In this document: piece after piece, positions 51,047 to 63,031 of the stretch
How the letters are laid out: each line of letters begins with the position of its first letter
How positions within the stretch are numbered: the stretch's first letter is position 1
Assembly: GCA_019828595.1 (NCBI GenBank)
Contig: JAHQRK010000025.1
Location: 248,001-312,000, forward strand
Length of the DNA stretch: 64,000 bases
Origin: Aphanomyces cochlioides
Taxonomy: Eukaryota > Oomycota > Saprolegniomycetes > Saprolegniales > Verrucalvaceae
Reading direction: 5' to 3'
Notes under the pieces: model-generated
The model's database searches: none
What the model saw: only the letters and a program-made list of their open reading frames with translations
Told to the model about the DNA's origin: nothing
Made by a program: the position numbers and the translations under genes

Positions 51047-53149
51047 TTGCTAGGACATCCTGCCGCCTTTGCTTTTGTTGCATACCAATAGTACGCACTG
51101 TGCTAATGTAGTTTTAATGGATTTGCATGCCATTCTATCTCTTAAGCGCGAAGTTCAATGCATCAAATGTCAAGAATAAATTGATTTCCACGGATATAGG
51201 GGAAAACAAACTGTCGTCAAAATCTTGTTTTGTCAATAAAGGGACAGAGGGGTCAGTTGTATGCTTGTCCTGATAAAGCCGTCAATACAAGATTTATGGT
51301 CCAGGGGATACCGTGGAGCGAGTGTTGTAAACATTTTACCATGACTGTGTTCATCAACGTGATTGAACACAATGATAACGCAATTGTTCAAGCTCGGTAC
51401 GAAAGCTCAATCGTGCGTATAAGATCATCCCCTTACACGTTTTGATATTCCGGTAAGGCCCATAGTCACCTTCGATGTCAAGTGAAATGCGTCATTCCAT
51501 TGGCGGAATATCTTCGAACTACGAATTTTATATTGACCAATAGCAGGAATATTAAATTAAATACAACAGGGTATTAAAATAAAACGCAAAATTGTCCTAC
51601 AACCAGTCATTCATGCTGGCGCTGTGTTTTTACTACGCTCTCTCCCTCTGCCTCTGATCTACTCATGCCCATTCACTTTTCGATTTCTCGCCCAACAGTC
51701 GACTGCTCGTTTCAAGCTACAAACCAGATACTAGTATATATTTATTTTAAATTTCAAAAGTGATGCGATAATAAAAATTGGACCAATAGCAGATGAGGAA
51801 AATTTACTAAATTTTGATTGGCCGATACTAAGCTCAAACTTCGATGGGCCTTATTTTCCGTCGTTCCCTGTATTCCCCTAGATGATTTCCATAGAAATTC
51901 TAACCCCATTTCTGTCTACTTCAAATCTGTGTTACCCCTCTTTCCCCTTCAGATATTTCTCCACTTTGCTCTTCCTCAATTCTGTATGCCCATATGCTTC
52001 ATTCCCCTCTTACGAAGCCAAATTGTCCATTTGGAACCTGTGGAATCCCTTCTTTTTCTTTCAACTATAAAGCCCGACGTACTGGTGAGATCTCCTGTAC
52101 ATTCACTTTCCGAATCTTGAGCGAGACTGCGACTGTTCGACCCCAAAGATAAAATACTTTCGTCGCTTCCCCAGCAAAACGGGTAGTTCCTGGTAGTCCT
52201 TGCAATATTAGTATAGCCCCCCCCCTTTGGATCTGCTTGATCTTCCTCATCAAGTTGTAACGGAATATGAATCTCGAATATGAAGCAATTCAGTCCCCTT
52301 TCTTCCCCTGTGGTATACAAGCTTTTCAATAGCTCAAGCTCACTGAAAATACTCTTTCTAGCAATCATCGTGCTGCTTTACGACTCTATCTTGTGTATAT
52401 TTCCATTATATCCATCGTGTGGTGGCTGAGGATTGTGCAAACACGTCGGTTCTGCCATTGTTGCTACTCAACGTTCGTTGGAATTCGATATGCACGCTAC
52501 CTCGATTTAAGAACCATTGCACAATCAAAAGATTTGAACAGTCATATATACTCATTGATTACTTGTCTGCTAAATGTTACAATATGTCGTTATTCCCTGG
52601 GATTTCTCCAAAACCACGTCATTTAATTTCCTCTTAATTGATTGGCTATGTGGATGTCGCCAGGTAGCTCGTGAACGAAATCTGTTCACAAAGTCCACAG
52701 AAACCAAATCCTCTCGCCATCTTTTCCCTTCCTTCCAGCATTTTCACCTCGTTATCTTTCTCTTTAATCAACTGGCTGGCTGATCAAGAATATCCAATCC
52801 ATGCCATCCAATTTCAAGTCGCTGCCGCTGTACGTTCGACCACATATTGTCAAACTTCGGTCACGCATGGCCTATCGTAGCCGCGTTTTTAACACGCGTA
52901 TGACGTGGCGCTGGCTTTATAAAGGTTCGACTAGACGTTTGGCACGCTTGAGCAGTCGTAGCCCACGCGCCAAGCGTGCGCAAACTTGGATTTCCCGTCG
53001 TGGCTTGGCACGAATCAAATATATTCTTGCATTTGATTGGCTCGATACAATACTCCATTGCAACAATACAGTTGGATTGCAATAGTATTGCAATAGTATT
53101 TCAAGCGTCAGTATTGCAGCAATCCGATCATTTTCCAAATTTGACCTCG
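51047..53149. other. Long intergenic interval upstream of the mitochondrial carrier
   Basis: Mostly AT-rich, with ATTGGC motifs near 51818, 52640 and 53036. An ATG at 52801 opens a 94-codon very basic frame (MPSNFKSLPLYVRPHIVKLR and more Arg-rich sequence) that resembles a presequence but has no recognised domain; I leave it uncalled. No other support for genes. Confidence 0.35.
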
Positions 53150-54160
53150 ATGGACAAGAGCCCGTCAACGCCGTCCACCATTGACGTCTCGTTGAAGAAG
53201 TCCCTGGCCGCTTCCACCGGCGCCATGATTACATCGCTCTTCGTCACGCCTTTGGACGTTGCCAAGGTCCGCTTACAGGCCCAGCAGTCGAATCCGCGAG
53301 CGAAAACGGTGACTCCAACGTCCTGTCTTCCAACTTGCAAGTCGCGATCGTTCTCGCGCTTTGCACCAGCCTCGACAACCTCTTCGTCTTCGTGTCTCAT
53401 CTGCTATCGATCTCTCAGTGTCCAATGCGCCTCTACGCGTCGATTGCATGGAACAGTTGACGCGCTACGCTTTGTGTTCCGCACAGAAGGTCTTCGCGGT
53501 TTGTTTGCTGGCTTGCCACCCACATTGATGCTTGCGATTCCATCCACAGTGCTTTACTACACATCTTATGACCACCTGGTGCACGAAGGCATGCGTATGT
53601 TCCCAGAGTTGTGTCCTGTTATCCCGCTGATCGCTGGCGCGTCAGCTCGAATTGTCGCCGCGACGATTGTTTCTCCGCTGGAATTGGTCCGAACTCGAAT
53701 GCAAAGCGGCAAAGAAAAGCACATGCTGTCTATTCTGCGCCGATCTGTCCGCGACCACGGTTTTAGCTCGCTTGCGCGTGGTTTGCCTGCTACTTTGGCT
53801 CGCGACGTGCCATTTTCTGCAATTTACTGGACCTGCTACGAGCAATTCAAGCGCGTCCTAGCCACACGTCCAGAATTTGAATCCCGACCGATCCATCAAT
53901 CGTTTGCGGCTGGTGCATGCGCTGGTATGATTGCCGCGACGCTCACAACACCGTTTGATGTCGTGAAAACCCTCCAGCAAGTTGATGGCGGCTCGAAACA
54001 ACAACAGACGACTTTTCAAATGCTCCGACAGCTCGTCGCGACGCATGGATGGTCAGCAACCATGACAGGACTCACAGCACGACTGAGCAAGATCGCACCG
54101 TCTTGCGCCATCATGATTTCGACGTATGAAGTTGGCAAATTGTATTTGCGTGTGGAATAA
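53150..54160 (+). CDS. Mitochondrial carrier of the SLC25A39/SLC25A40 (Mtm1) type
   Basis: A single-exon 336-residue protein starts at ATG 53150 (MDKSPSTP). Three carrier repeats are visible: TPLDVAKVRLQAQ, SPLELVRTRMQSG and TPFDVVKTLQQV, each the PX[D/E]XX[K/R]X[K/R] signature, with even-numbered helix segments between. The first matrix loop is long and Cys-rich (SCLPTCKS, SCLICYRS, QCASTRR) before GTVDALRFVFRTEGLRGLFAG and LPPTLMLAIPSTVLYYTSYD. This long Cys-containing loop and the PPTL..AIP motif are typical of SLC25A39/40, the mitochondrial glutathione importers, in which loop cysteines bind an iron-sulfur cluster. It would act in the inner membrane. No lesion is seen. Confidence 0.85.
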   Translation: MDKSPSTPSTIDVSLKKSLAASTGAMITSLFVTPLDVAKVRLQAQQSNPRAKTVTPTSCLPTCKSRSFSRFAPASTTSSSSCLICYRSLSVQCASTRRLHGTVDALRFVFRTEGLRGLFAGLPPTLMLAIPSTVLYYTSYDHLVHEGMRMFPELCPVIPLIAGASARIVAATIVSPLELVRTRMQSGKEKHMLSILRRSVRDHGFSSLARGLPATLARDVPFSAIYWTCYEQFKRVLATRPEFESRPIHQSFAAGACAGMIAATLTTPFDVVKTLQQVDGGSKQQQTTFQMLRQLVATHGWSATMTGLTARLSKIAPSCAIMISTYEVGKLYLRVE

Positions 54161-54409
54161 AGTATTATTTTGTCTTTGTCTTTGTTTGCGATGGAGATCT
54201 AGTAGAAAGTCGAGAGGAAGCGCTCAAATAGCGGCATCGTGCTTAGCTGTACAGCCCGCACAAGTTCCTCCATGCAACACGCGACCTTCCAACCATCAGG
54301 GACAAATTTAAAATGAAGATTCCGTGGTTGGACAGCCCGCAAAAAACTGAACCGTAGTAACTGCGGTCCGCAGTTTGACTGACGTCATCATTTCCCATTT
54401 GGCGCCAAA

Positions 54410-56586
54410 GATCCAAGCGGCAGAGACACCGACGTTGCAACAAAGCCGCTTGGCTTGATTCTTGGTTTCTTCAAACGATTCGTTGAGATTTACGGCGGCC
54501 GCGATGGTTTTGCGGGCTTGACAACTGGCGATGTATGTACTCGATTCCTCCTGCCATACACGGCCTCGACCAAACTTTCCCTCGTAGAACACGTCCACGG
54601 AGAGCCCGGTGGCCATTTGTACGCCAAGACAGCGACGTGGTTTGTCAGCCATTCCTGGTCGTACGTCTACTTGGATGTCGTGGACGCGCTGGACGATTTC
54701 TTCCGTGAGAACGATCTGGACGGCTCGGTCGCGCTGTGGTTTTGTACGTTTTGCAACAACCAGCACGAGATTGAAAACCAAATTCATGCTTTCGAGTATT
54801 GGTTTGACATCTTTCGAACCTCGTTGCGAGCTATTGGCAACGTCGTCATGGTCATGAGTCCATGGAACGACCCCACGACGCTCAAACGAACGTGGTGCGT
54901 CTTTGAAGTCTACGTGTCGATGGTTGAGAACCATCGACACTCGCTTTGGAATCGCACTCGGTCGCGCGCAGAAAGCGTCGTTCCTGGAGGATATCCAACA
55001 CGACGGCGCCTTCAAGCAAATGCTGGCCACCGTTCAGAGCGAGAAATCGCAGACGACCGTGCCGGAAGCCCGAGACAACATTTTCCAACTCATTCGGGAT
55101 CAAGTTGGCTTTACAAAGTTGGATCGCATGGTCTTTGAGGGCATTGAGGAGTGGATGCTCCGCATGGTCGACCACGAGATCGCCGTGGCGTCTTCTATCG
55201 AGACGAAAGCAGCATGGCTCTACACAAAAGGGGAACTCGTGGATGCAGAGTATTGCGATTGCGGCCTTTCAAGAATGCGACGATGTCTACCTCCATGTGA
55301 AAGGCCCGACGTTTCCACGGACTTGGAAAGTGCTCGCAGACCTCGCGCGGATGAAAATGGACGAAGGATCTCCTCTCCATCAAGTCGAATCGATGTGCCT
55401 CGAAGTGCTGGAGCACCAGGTTGAATTGCTCTCGAAGGACCATGAAGACACACTCGCAACGATCAAGTATTTGGGCTCATGCTACATCTACCATGGCAAA
55501 TGACTTGGCCTTGCCGCTCTTGATGGAATGCTTTGAGCGGCAGTGTCGAGTGATGGGGCAAGAGCACGTCCGGACGATTGGAACCATGTCGCTCATGAGC
55601 AATGCGTTGAGAAATCAAGGCAAGCCGCAGGAAGCGGTCGAATGGATGTCTTCGCTGTTATCAAACGCACGCGCAAATGTTTGGCGACGACGATCCTGAA
55701 ACCCGATGCCACCAACAGAACCGTGGCGTGATGTACAATGTCGTCGGGGATTGATTTCGCATCGGCGAAAGCGCACATTGCAGCATGCTGCGACGCATTT
55801 GCACGGATGTTTGGGCCCTGCATCTTTGATGTTTCAACTCAACTTGGGCGACACATATCGACGCCTTGGCAAGTACGATCAAGCCAAACAAAGTTATCTC
55901 TGGTGTCTCCAGAACGCGTGGATTTCGCCAACAAAAGAATGCTGTCAGTAGATTCCCTGGGATTCAAATCTCAATTTTCCTGTAGGTTATCGCGTTCTTG
56001 GTTACCTCTTCTTGGCGGCAGACGAATATGACGAGGCGGCAAAGTAAATCCACCTTGGCGTCGCTCATGTGTCGAGCCTGGGAAGCTCACAAGGAAGCTA
56101 TGCGCAGCGCAATACCTTCCGCTTTTATTTATTCTCAAAATGAAGACTCGAGTGCTACATCGGTTGGAAGCCATGGACGCATTTGAAAACGACATGTGTC
56201 GTGTGAATTGGACGCAAGATGTGTGGAAGAGCTGGGTTTGCCATGGTTGCTATCTTGAAATCCATCGATCCATGACCTCGCAATGTCCACCATTTTCACG
56301 GCGGTTTTGTTGTGTGGATCTCAAGAAATACAACTTTTGCAGCCATGGCGTGGCATCTATCGAAAAGCCGCCATTGCGATTTCTCCAAGAGGAGCGCTTG
56401 AAGATTTTGGCGAGAAACTCGAAATGGAACGCGTACAACCACTATTTCGCCGTTTACGAGACATATTGTGCTGAAAATCACGTCCAACTCGATGAACGAT
56501 TGCCAAGATCTCAGGCAACTCGTCGAGGAAACCCCGAAACTCCGCTTGGAGTTGGATCAACCTCGATGTTGGTCTTGTCAATTTGA
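54410..56586 (+). pseudogene. TPR protein of kinesin-light-chain type with Cys-rich C terminus, multiple frameshifts
   Basis: The N-terminal block reads TDVATKPLGLILGFFKRFVE, ATWFVSHSWSYVYLDVVDAL, VALWFCTFCNNQHEI and RTWCVFEVYVSM, a pattern I know from large oomycete TPR proteins. The frame changes near 54930 (FLEDIQHDGAFKQMLATV), again near 55250 (AFQECDDVYLHVKGPTFPRT, EVLEHQVELLSKDHEDTL), at 55500 (LPLLMECFERQCRVMGQEH), and several more times through further TPR-like units (FQLNLGDTYRRLGKYDQAKQ near 55830). The end has WVCHGCYLEI, a CXXC/RFC region and LQEERLKILARNSKWNAY. At least five frame changes and stops make this a clear pseudogene unless the sequence is poor. The start codon was not determined. 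Confidence 0.6.
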
Positions 56587-56943
56587 GGGCAATTTTGCAA
56601 TCTGACATTGCAATGCTGGGAATGTTTTCCCCCGTGGAAGACCTTTCCGTCAAGGCGACATGCTATCGAATCCGTCTTGGGAAATTTGAATTTTGGTTGA
56701 CAAAGAGCGTCGCAAGGAGATCGGGGATGGCTATGAATGGAGACTTGCATGCTAAATCCAAGGCAGGAATTTGGATTTCCAAGCTGAAGATGAAGATCTC
56801 AATTATTTCCCAAAGGAAACACAAGCGACAACTTCAGCAAGTCTTCAATTCTCCCCCAAAATATACAGGATCATGGCCTCATTCCACGGCAGCAATGCTT
56901 GGACAGCAAAGGGAATTTGCTTCCCATTGACGTGTTATGGTCG
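56587..56943. other. Interval between the TPR pseudogene and a facing surface-protein gene
   Basis: It may contain the decayed tail of the TPR gene, since short matching frames continue to about 56930. Nothing else is supported. Confidence 0.3.
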
Positions 56944-58130
56944 TTAACAGCAGCACCGACGACATTTGTTGAAACACGTGCGGGCGAATCGCCACCATAG
57001 ATAAATCATGAGAATGATGAGAACGATGAAGAGGATGGTCAGCAGGGCGGCTCCAGACTTTCCATCGTTTTCTACGATACAATTCCAACAATCGATGCAT
57101 TGGATCCTCAACGACGTACTTGGAGCTGGCGACGATGTGCGCATCGGATCATAATATCCCCAACTGCAGACATACACTGCTTGTGGACCGACTGCTTTGT
57201 TGTATTGCGCGTCGCCTTGTGGAGAATATTCCACGGGGCGAATTGAACGATATATTCCTTGTGGTTTTCACAAATTCGCAGTGTTGCATTGTACGACGTC
57301 GCATCCGCTGTCAAGGTAAAGCGGTTTTGCATAAAGGCAAACGTGATCAATTCCATTCGAATTGTCAGCTGAGGGTTGCCGTTCAAGTCCCTACAAAAGT
57401 ATTTCCACGACGACGCAGAGAGCCGAGGACGTACATGGCCGAGAAAGGATGCTGTCCCGCGGGGAAATTGTCATATCCCCATTTTAGATTTCTCAAGTTG
57501 TTGCCGCGGTAAATGCTACGGGGAAAGTTTGAGCTCACAGATGGACAGAGAGCTTACAGTCGCGTCAGTTTCGTTAGGGATTCGCCCCATTTCACATTCT
57601 GAATCCAATGCAATCCCCCTTGATTGTAGCTTACGTCCCTAGTCCATGCTTTGTCAGTATGGAGCCCAAAACAGGACGATCCAAACTTACAACGTCGTCA
57701 TTGGAAGTGGCGTTTGAATCCAATTCGACTGCAAAGTATTGTGACTCAAGTTCCTACGCCAAGAAAACCTCAATCGCTATGGTCCATGTAAATCCTCACA
57801 GAAACGTCACAGACGCTGGAATGCCTCTGGAGACTTGGCTGATTTGGTTGTACGGCAGATCGCTGCACCATCGACACATGAGAGAGCTGTACACGATGGA
57901 GAGGTAGCAACGTACACATACTTTGCGTCTGCTGGTAAGTCTTGAATGACGGAGATGTTGAGATTGGAGAAATTGTACGATTGATTGCTTCCTGGCTGTA
58001 GATTCGTCGTTTTTCCAGTGGTTGTGTCGTTGAGACACGGAAGTGACAAGTCTGCTGGACACAGCGTCAATGTGATCGCGGCGTGGGCCGTGGCCACAAA
58101 TAGAAGGCAAAGGATGCTGCTTCGGCTCAT
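56944..58130 (-). pseudogene. Surface-protein family, paralogue 1 (signal peptide, TM, Cys-rich tail), frameshifted
   Basis: The start is at 58130 with a signal peptide (MSRSSILCLLFVATAHAAIT), followed by an N-glycosylation-rich region (NDTTTGK, NQSYNFSNLNIS). Several short introns follow. Later exons read YNQGGLHWIQNVKWGESLTK, NNLRNLKWGYDNFPAGQHPF, then GNPQLTIRM and TLTADATSYNATLRICENHKEYIVQ. Here seven bases present in paralogue 2 are missing, so the frame breaks before YSPQGDAQYNKA and VYVCSWGYYDP. After a 48-nt intron (57072-57119) comes a transmembrane helix (GAALLTILFIVLIILMIYLWW) and a tail with KCRRCCC. I do not recognise the family. It is probably a cell-surface protein; function unknown. 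Confidence 0.6.
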
Positions 58131-58196
58131 CTTGACGACAGCAGGAATGTTTTGATTTGCATTAGTTGTCGTCATATTCCACGTGAAGACATATGA
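57447..58196. repeat. 750-bp direct repeat, copy 1 (second copy at 59177-59926)
   Basis: The segment is repeated at an offset of exactly 1,730 bp with only about two differences noticed, introns included. The identity stops abruptly on both sides. Downstream exons of the two genes differ at many positions, so the 5' half was homogenised or copied recently. Confidence 0.88.
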
Positions 58197-58630
58197 ATTA
58201 CCAATTTCTCCATGCAGTATTGGTTACGATGGGTGCAAGTTGTTGGCAAACCTGCTTGTCCCCCCTTTGGCCCTCCCCCGTTAGCGCCCAGGTACGCCCA
58301 AACAATTGCAGCACTAGATATGACATAAAATAAGTTTATCCTATCGAGGGAGCTATGCAATGTCTAACAGCCTTGTCAGTACAATCCCAACGGGATACGA
58401 TGGGCTGGCTTCCAGGTTTCTAGGAGCTTGAGGTACACTTTAGAATAGACTCAAGAATATTAATTTATACAGTATATCAATGTTAGAAAGATAATTAATT
58501 ATAGAGGTTTAGTTCTTGCTTCGTGACCCTTCAAGATACAATTCTTGAAAGATTGAAAGACTCTGCCATAATTCTTTAAGCATTAGATTCCGTCGGGATG
58601 TCGTCTTGATTTAGCAGCGGTGTTTTGGAT
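58197..58630. other. Interval between surface-protein paralogues 1 and 2
   Basis: No gene seen. It is the 5' region of paralogue 1 and the 3' region of paralogue 2. An AATTTATACAG-containing stretch near 58460 resembles one near 63070, at the 3' side of paralogue 3, and may be shared flanking sequence. Confidence 0.35.
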
Positions 58631-59860
58631 CTAGCATGTATTGCCATTATGCAGGGAGTGAGAGGCAACGCACCTCTGGACTTTAGCACAGCAACAGCGC
58701 ACACACCTAAAGAGGAGATACATCTTGACAAGTAAGATGGCAATGACGACGACAATCAGCAAGGCAGCGTTGAATGGTCGAGTATCGTCAAAACCTACGA
58801 CAAAGTTGAACAATTGCCAGACGATTCACAATGGCGTACCTGGCTTCAAAGTCGTCGGCCGTGGATCTCCATAGCCCCAGCTACAGACATAGACGACTCC
58901 CGTCGGGGCTAATGCCTTGGTGTATTCGGCATCGCCTTGTGGTGAATACTGCACGGGGAGAGACTCGAGTTGAACGACATACTTTGTCCTGTTTTCACAC
59001 AATAGTAGCGTTTCATTATATGAAGTCGCATCGGCTGAAAGTGTAAACTTTTGGACGATAGGGTCGTATGTATCTCGTTCGATTCGAAGGACGAGTTGGG
59101 GATTGCCGATCAAGTCACTAGTGGGATATTGTCAATACAAAACATTGAGATCTAGGGGACGTACACGGCTGAAAAGGGATGCTGTCCCGCGGGGAAATTG
59201 TCATATCCCCATTTTAGATTTCTCAAGTTGTTGCCGCGGTAAATGCTACGGGGAAAGTTTGAGCTCACAGATGGACAGAGAGCTTACAGTCGCGTCAGTT
59301 TCGTTAGGGATTCGCCCCATTTCACATTCTGAATCCAATGCAATCCCCCTTGATTGTAGCTTACGTCCCTAGTCCATGCTTTGTCAGTATGGAGCCCAAA
59401 ACAGGACGATCCAAACTTACAACGTCGTCATTGGAAGTGGCGTTTGAATCCAATTCGACTGCAAAGTATTGTGACTCAAGTTCCTACGCCAAGAAAACCT
59501 CAATCGCTATGGTCCATGTAAATCCTCACAGAAACGTCACAGACGCTGGAATGCCTCTGGAGACTTGGCTGATTTGGTTGTACGACAGATCGCTGCACCA
59601 TCGACACATGAGAGAGCTGTACACGATGGAGAGGTAGCAACGTACACATACTTTGCGTCTGCTGGTAAGTCTTGAATGACGGAGATGTTGAGATTGGAGA
59701 AATTGTACGATTGATTGCTTCCTGGCTGTAGATTCGTCGTTTTTCCAGTGGTTGTGTCATTGAGACACGGAAGTGACAAGTCTGCTGGACACAGCGTCAA
59801 TGTGATCGCGGCGTGGGCCGTGGCCACAAATAGAAGGCAAAGGATGCTGCTTCGGCTCAT
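58631..59860 (-). CDS. Surface-protein family, paralogue 2 (signal peptide, TM, Cys-rich tail)
   Basis: Same plan as paralogue 1. The signal peptide starts at 59860. Introns with good frame support: 59369-59420, 59246-59287, 59118-59164 and 58795-58839 (42-52 nt). The luminal exon 58840-59117 is unbroken: IGNPQLVLRIERD, TLSADATSYNETLLLCENRT, YSPQGDAEYTKALAP and VYVCSWGYGDP. The last exon has a transmembrane helix (FNAALLIVVVIAILLVKMYLLF) followed by RCVRCCCAKVQR and ends at 58631. The join between the first exon and the next (near 59530) was not resolved. Clustered membrane-proximal cysteines suggest palmitoylation. The function is unknown. Confidence 0.6.
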
Positions 59861-59926
59861 CTTGACGACAGCAGGAATGTTTTGATTTGCATTAGTTGTC
59901 GTCATATTCCACGTGAAGACATATGA
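59177..59926. repeat. 750-bp direct repeat, copy 2
   Basis: Partner of 57447-58196. It covers the signal peptide exon through the exon encoding the WGYDNFPAGQHPF segment of paralogue 2. Confidence 0.88.
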
Positions 59927-60473
59927 TTTTTTAAATTCACTGTTGGTCACGATGGGAGCAAGTAGTCGGTCGTCAACCAGAGCCAAACCTGGTTGGCCCC
60001 CCTCATCCCCCAGGATCACTCGCAAATTTGCAGCAATAGATAGGGTATTAGACACAAGACTGGGAGCAATGAAATGCCCAGCAGCCTTGTCAGTTCAATG
60101 GCAATGGCTTGAGCCAAAGTGGACACGGTGGTTTCACGCTTCTATGGTGCACATCGTCTGAACACTGCGAAATATTTGGACGGGTAAGAAGCACTAAGGC
60201 TCCTACAGGTGGCAAATAGCACGAAAGTGAATCCACAAAAACGATAGTTCTCAACAAGACGAAGAGGAATTGTGGTCTTGAATTGCACAACTCGCAGAAA
60301 CACAAAAGTTTTAGGCGTTGGCGTGAGGCCACACTTGCACAGAAATGTATGGATCTGGTCAAACTTTGGCCTTAGGGATGCAAGCAGCCTTAGGGATGCT
60401 TGGTACTTATACTTGAATAATGTATGGCATAAATATCCGGAAATTTATGTTGATCATCCAAACAACGGCCTGA
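59927..60473. other. Interval upstream of paralogue 2
   Basis: No supported gene. It is the 5' region of the leftward surface-protein gene and the left flank of the transposase gene at 60474. Confidence 0.35.
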
Positions 60474-62498
60474 ATGCCACGACCGAAGCCGATGTCGAGA
60501 ATCAAGAAGGACGCACCGAGAGAAGGTGACGGGCGATTCAGTCGCGGGGAACAAAGTCAGACGGCCGAATGCGCGACCAACACTTTGGCATCGAGCGACC
60601 ACATCGTGGTCATGGACGTCCACGACAACGAGCTCGAAGATCCCGACGACTGCCTCCAGTACTTGGATGACACACTCTGCACCGCTTTGCGTGGTTACGT
60701 CAACGACTGGGCCGAGCACGCCAAGCCCAGGCGGCGCGTCTATGATGGCCAGAGCGAGCGCAACATTCGTCGCAAGGCCGAGCTTACACGAAATGCCCTC
60801 TTCACGTGCCCCATGCGCCAAATTACCCATTGGTTCGTGCCACACACACCGATCAAACATGATGAGCTGAAATTTGGGGCACAATCCCATCAAACAAATA
60901 TCGAGAATCTGCTTGCAAGGCTCCCTCAGATCTCTAAAGACAATACATTGATGTTGACGAAAGTCCTCGTTCTTGTAAAGTTTTATGAGTTTCGCGATGA
61001 AGGGATGTCTCGGTGTACAGCTGGACAGCAAGCAGCGATGACGCTTCCAAAGGCATTACAGTTCAAAGGTCGCACCGTCGAAGCGTGGGCAAAATACTAT
61101 GAAGCCCACAACGATGTCCCTGTGTCCATGCACGGAAAGAATCAAATGACTTCATCGCTCCTCCATGATGAGGACTTTTAAGAACAGTGTGCAAACTGGC
61201 TACGGCTCTGTGTACCGAGCCGTCGCACCCCCCCGCCTCTTCATGCTTCATCTAAACGAGACTGTCCTTCCGTTTCTTACCGGTGCAATGCAAAGCAAAA
61301 TCTCTGAAAACACTGCTCGGAAATGGATGATCGCCATCGGCTATAAGTACGGCGTCTGGAAACAAAATGTCTACTACGATGGTCACGAGCAAGAAGATGT
61401 TGTTGCCTATCGCAAGGTATTCTGTTCGCAATGGCTTGCCTTGTTTGAGCGTATGACAACGTACTCTGATGATACCATGTCCACTGCTTGCCCACCACCA
61501 AACCTTGCGTTGCCTGAGATTGTGTGGGTAACCCACGATGAGTCAGTTTTCTATGCTAATGACGACGGCGGCAAGCTCTGGACACACAATTTGCACTACG
61601 ATCTTCCGAAAAAATCTCGCGGCCGGTCTGTCATGGTCTCTGACTTCTTGTGCCCCTACCACGGCCGCCTTTACAACATTATCGACGGACAGAAAGAGTT
61701 TGTGTGCACTATCATCCACGTTTGAAAGGATCACGATGGTTACTGGACCAATGAACACCTCATGCGCCAGTTGCTTTCAAAGGTCTTGTTGGCTTTCACA
61801 GCCCTCCATCCTGATGTTGTTGGTCTCTTTACGTTCGACCTATCAACAAACCATGGTGCCTTTGCACCGGATGCTCTTAGAGCAAACACGATGAATCTTG
61901 GTCCAGGTGGTGTTCAACCGATAATGCGCGATGGCTGGTTTGGTGCGAATAATTCACCACACCCAATGAGCTTCCCATCAGACCACGACGACGAGAGGAT
62001 GCGTGGAAAGCCAAAGGGGATTCGCACGGTGCTTCAGGAGCGAGGTCTATGGCGTCATGGTATGCATCTCAAATGCAACGATTCAGTTGCCACTGTTGGG
62101 AGCGACGGCTCCACGTTGTGCTGTGCCCGTCATTGTTTGGCGGCACAGCCAGATTTTTGTGCACAGTAATCACAACTCGAAGAAACGATCGGCGCCCACG
62201 GTCATGAATGTCTATTTTTCCCCAAGTACCATTGTGAGCTCAACCCAATTGGGTCGTACTGGGGTGCCGCCAAGCGTTTTGCAGATCCAACTGCGACTAT
62301 TCTTGGGCTGCTCTCCAGGAGTGTGTGCCTCGAAGCCTCGAGCAAGTTCAATTGAGCACTATTCGTAAGTTTTTTCGTCGTTGTGGCCACTTCATTCAAT
62401 CATACAATGACGGCTGCGACTACAAGCTCACACAATATGCTCACAAGCAGTACAAAAGTCACCGGCGCATCCCACAATTTGTATTTGGCGATGAATAA
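60474..62498 (+). pseudogene. DDE transposase of a type common in fungi, several lesions
   Basis: The ATG at 60474 begins MPRPKPMSRIKKD. Conserved pieces in order: YDGQSERNIRRKAE; SSLLHDEDF followed by a TAA at 61179-61181; in another frame, KISENTARKWMIAIGYKYG and YYDGHEQEDVVAYR; WVTHDESVFYANDDGG (first acidic pair); MVSDFLCPYHGRL; an in-frame TGA at 61723-61725; KDHDGYWTNEHLM; FTFDLSTNHGAFAPDAL (second Asp); a frame change; FFPKYHCELNPIGSYWGAAKR (Glu); and the closing YKSHRRIP before the stop at 62498. The HDES, CELN, WGAAKR and YKSHRRIP set is one I know from transposases abundant in basidiomycete genomes. Terminal repeats were not found. Confidence 0.7.
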
Positions 62499-62596
62499 CA
62501 GAGAAATACAAGCATACATGCACTCTTGGCTCAAAGTGGCCGTTTTGCAGTCTTCGGGCGATGTGCACCTTAGGAGGCTGTGAGTTACATCTACTA

Positions 62597-63029
62597 CTGT
62601 ATTTCCTGTAAGGTTGTCACCTCTATTTTTTCCCATTGAGTTGTCACCACTGATATAATTATTTAAATGATTCATACAAATGTATAGTATACATTTATAA
62701 TACATTCTGATGAAATTTTTCGGAGTTCCCCTTGAGTTGTCACCAGTCAGATTTTATTGGAAGAAACCAGGGCATAAATTTATCGTGTTCATGCGTTGCA
62801 GTCGGCAAACCTGGACCCAAATGAGCGTTGCAGGTTTTCATTCTCCCAAACTGGAGTCAGCCACTCGTAAAGTCGACATACGACTGCGAGGTGTTCTTGA
62901 TAATAATATGATTGGTAGATAAGTCTAATTTTTACCCAATCAAATGTACCTCATTTTGATATCTGATTTCCTTTGGACTTGTCACCATTTCGAAAATCAT
63001 TCGTGGTGACAACCTTACGGGAAATACGG
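62597..63029. mobile_element. 433-bp MITE with TA target duplication
   Basis: The ends match as inverted repeats: CTGTATTTCCTGTAAGG at 62597 and CCGTATTTCCCGTAAGG read from the other strand, continuing TTGTCACC. TA flanks at 62595-62596 and 63030-63031. TTGTCACC recurs inside (near 62640, 62736 and 62978). There is no coding frame. TA duplication suggests mobilisation by a Tc1/mariner or pogo transposase. Confidence 0.75.
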
Positions 63030-63031
63030 TA

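Noticed and set aside
52801..53085. 94-codon very basic frame, possibly a mitochondrial ribosomal or secreted peptide.
   Set aside because: No recognisable family; Arg richness follows from local GC-rich repeats (CGT/CGC runs) and the C-terminal part reads into AT-rich DNA.
54308..55030. 240-codon minus-strand frame.
   Set aside because: Antisense shadow of the TPR gene, whose plus-strand translation carries family motifs.
60390..61031. 213-codon minus-strand frame.
   Set aside because: Antisense to the transposase at 60474, which has conserved motifs across the same region.
62597..63029. CRISPR-like repeats, because TTGTCACC recurs.
   Set aside because: Spacing is irregular, copies are short and the segment is bounded by inverted ends with a TA duplication.
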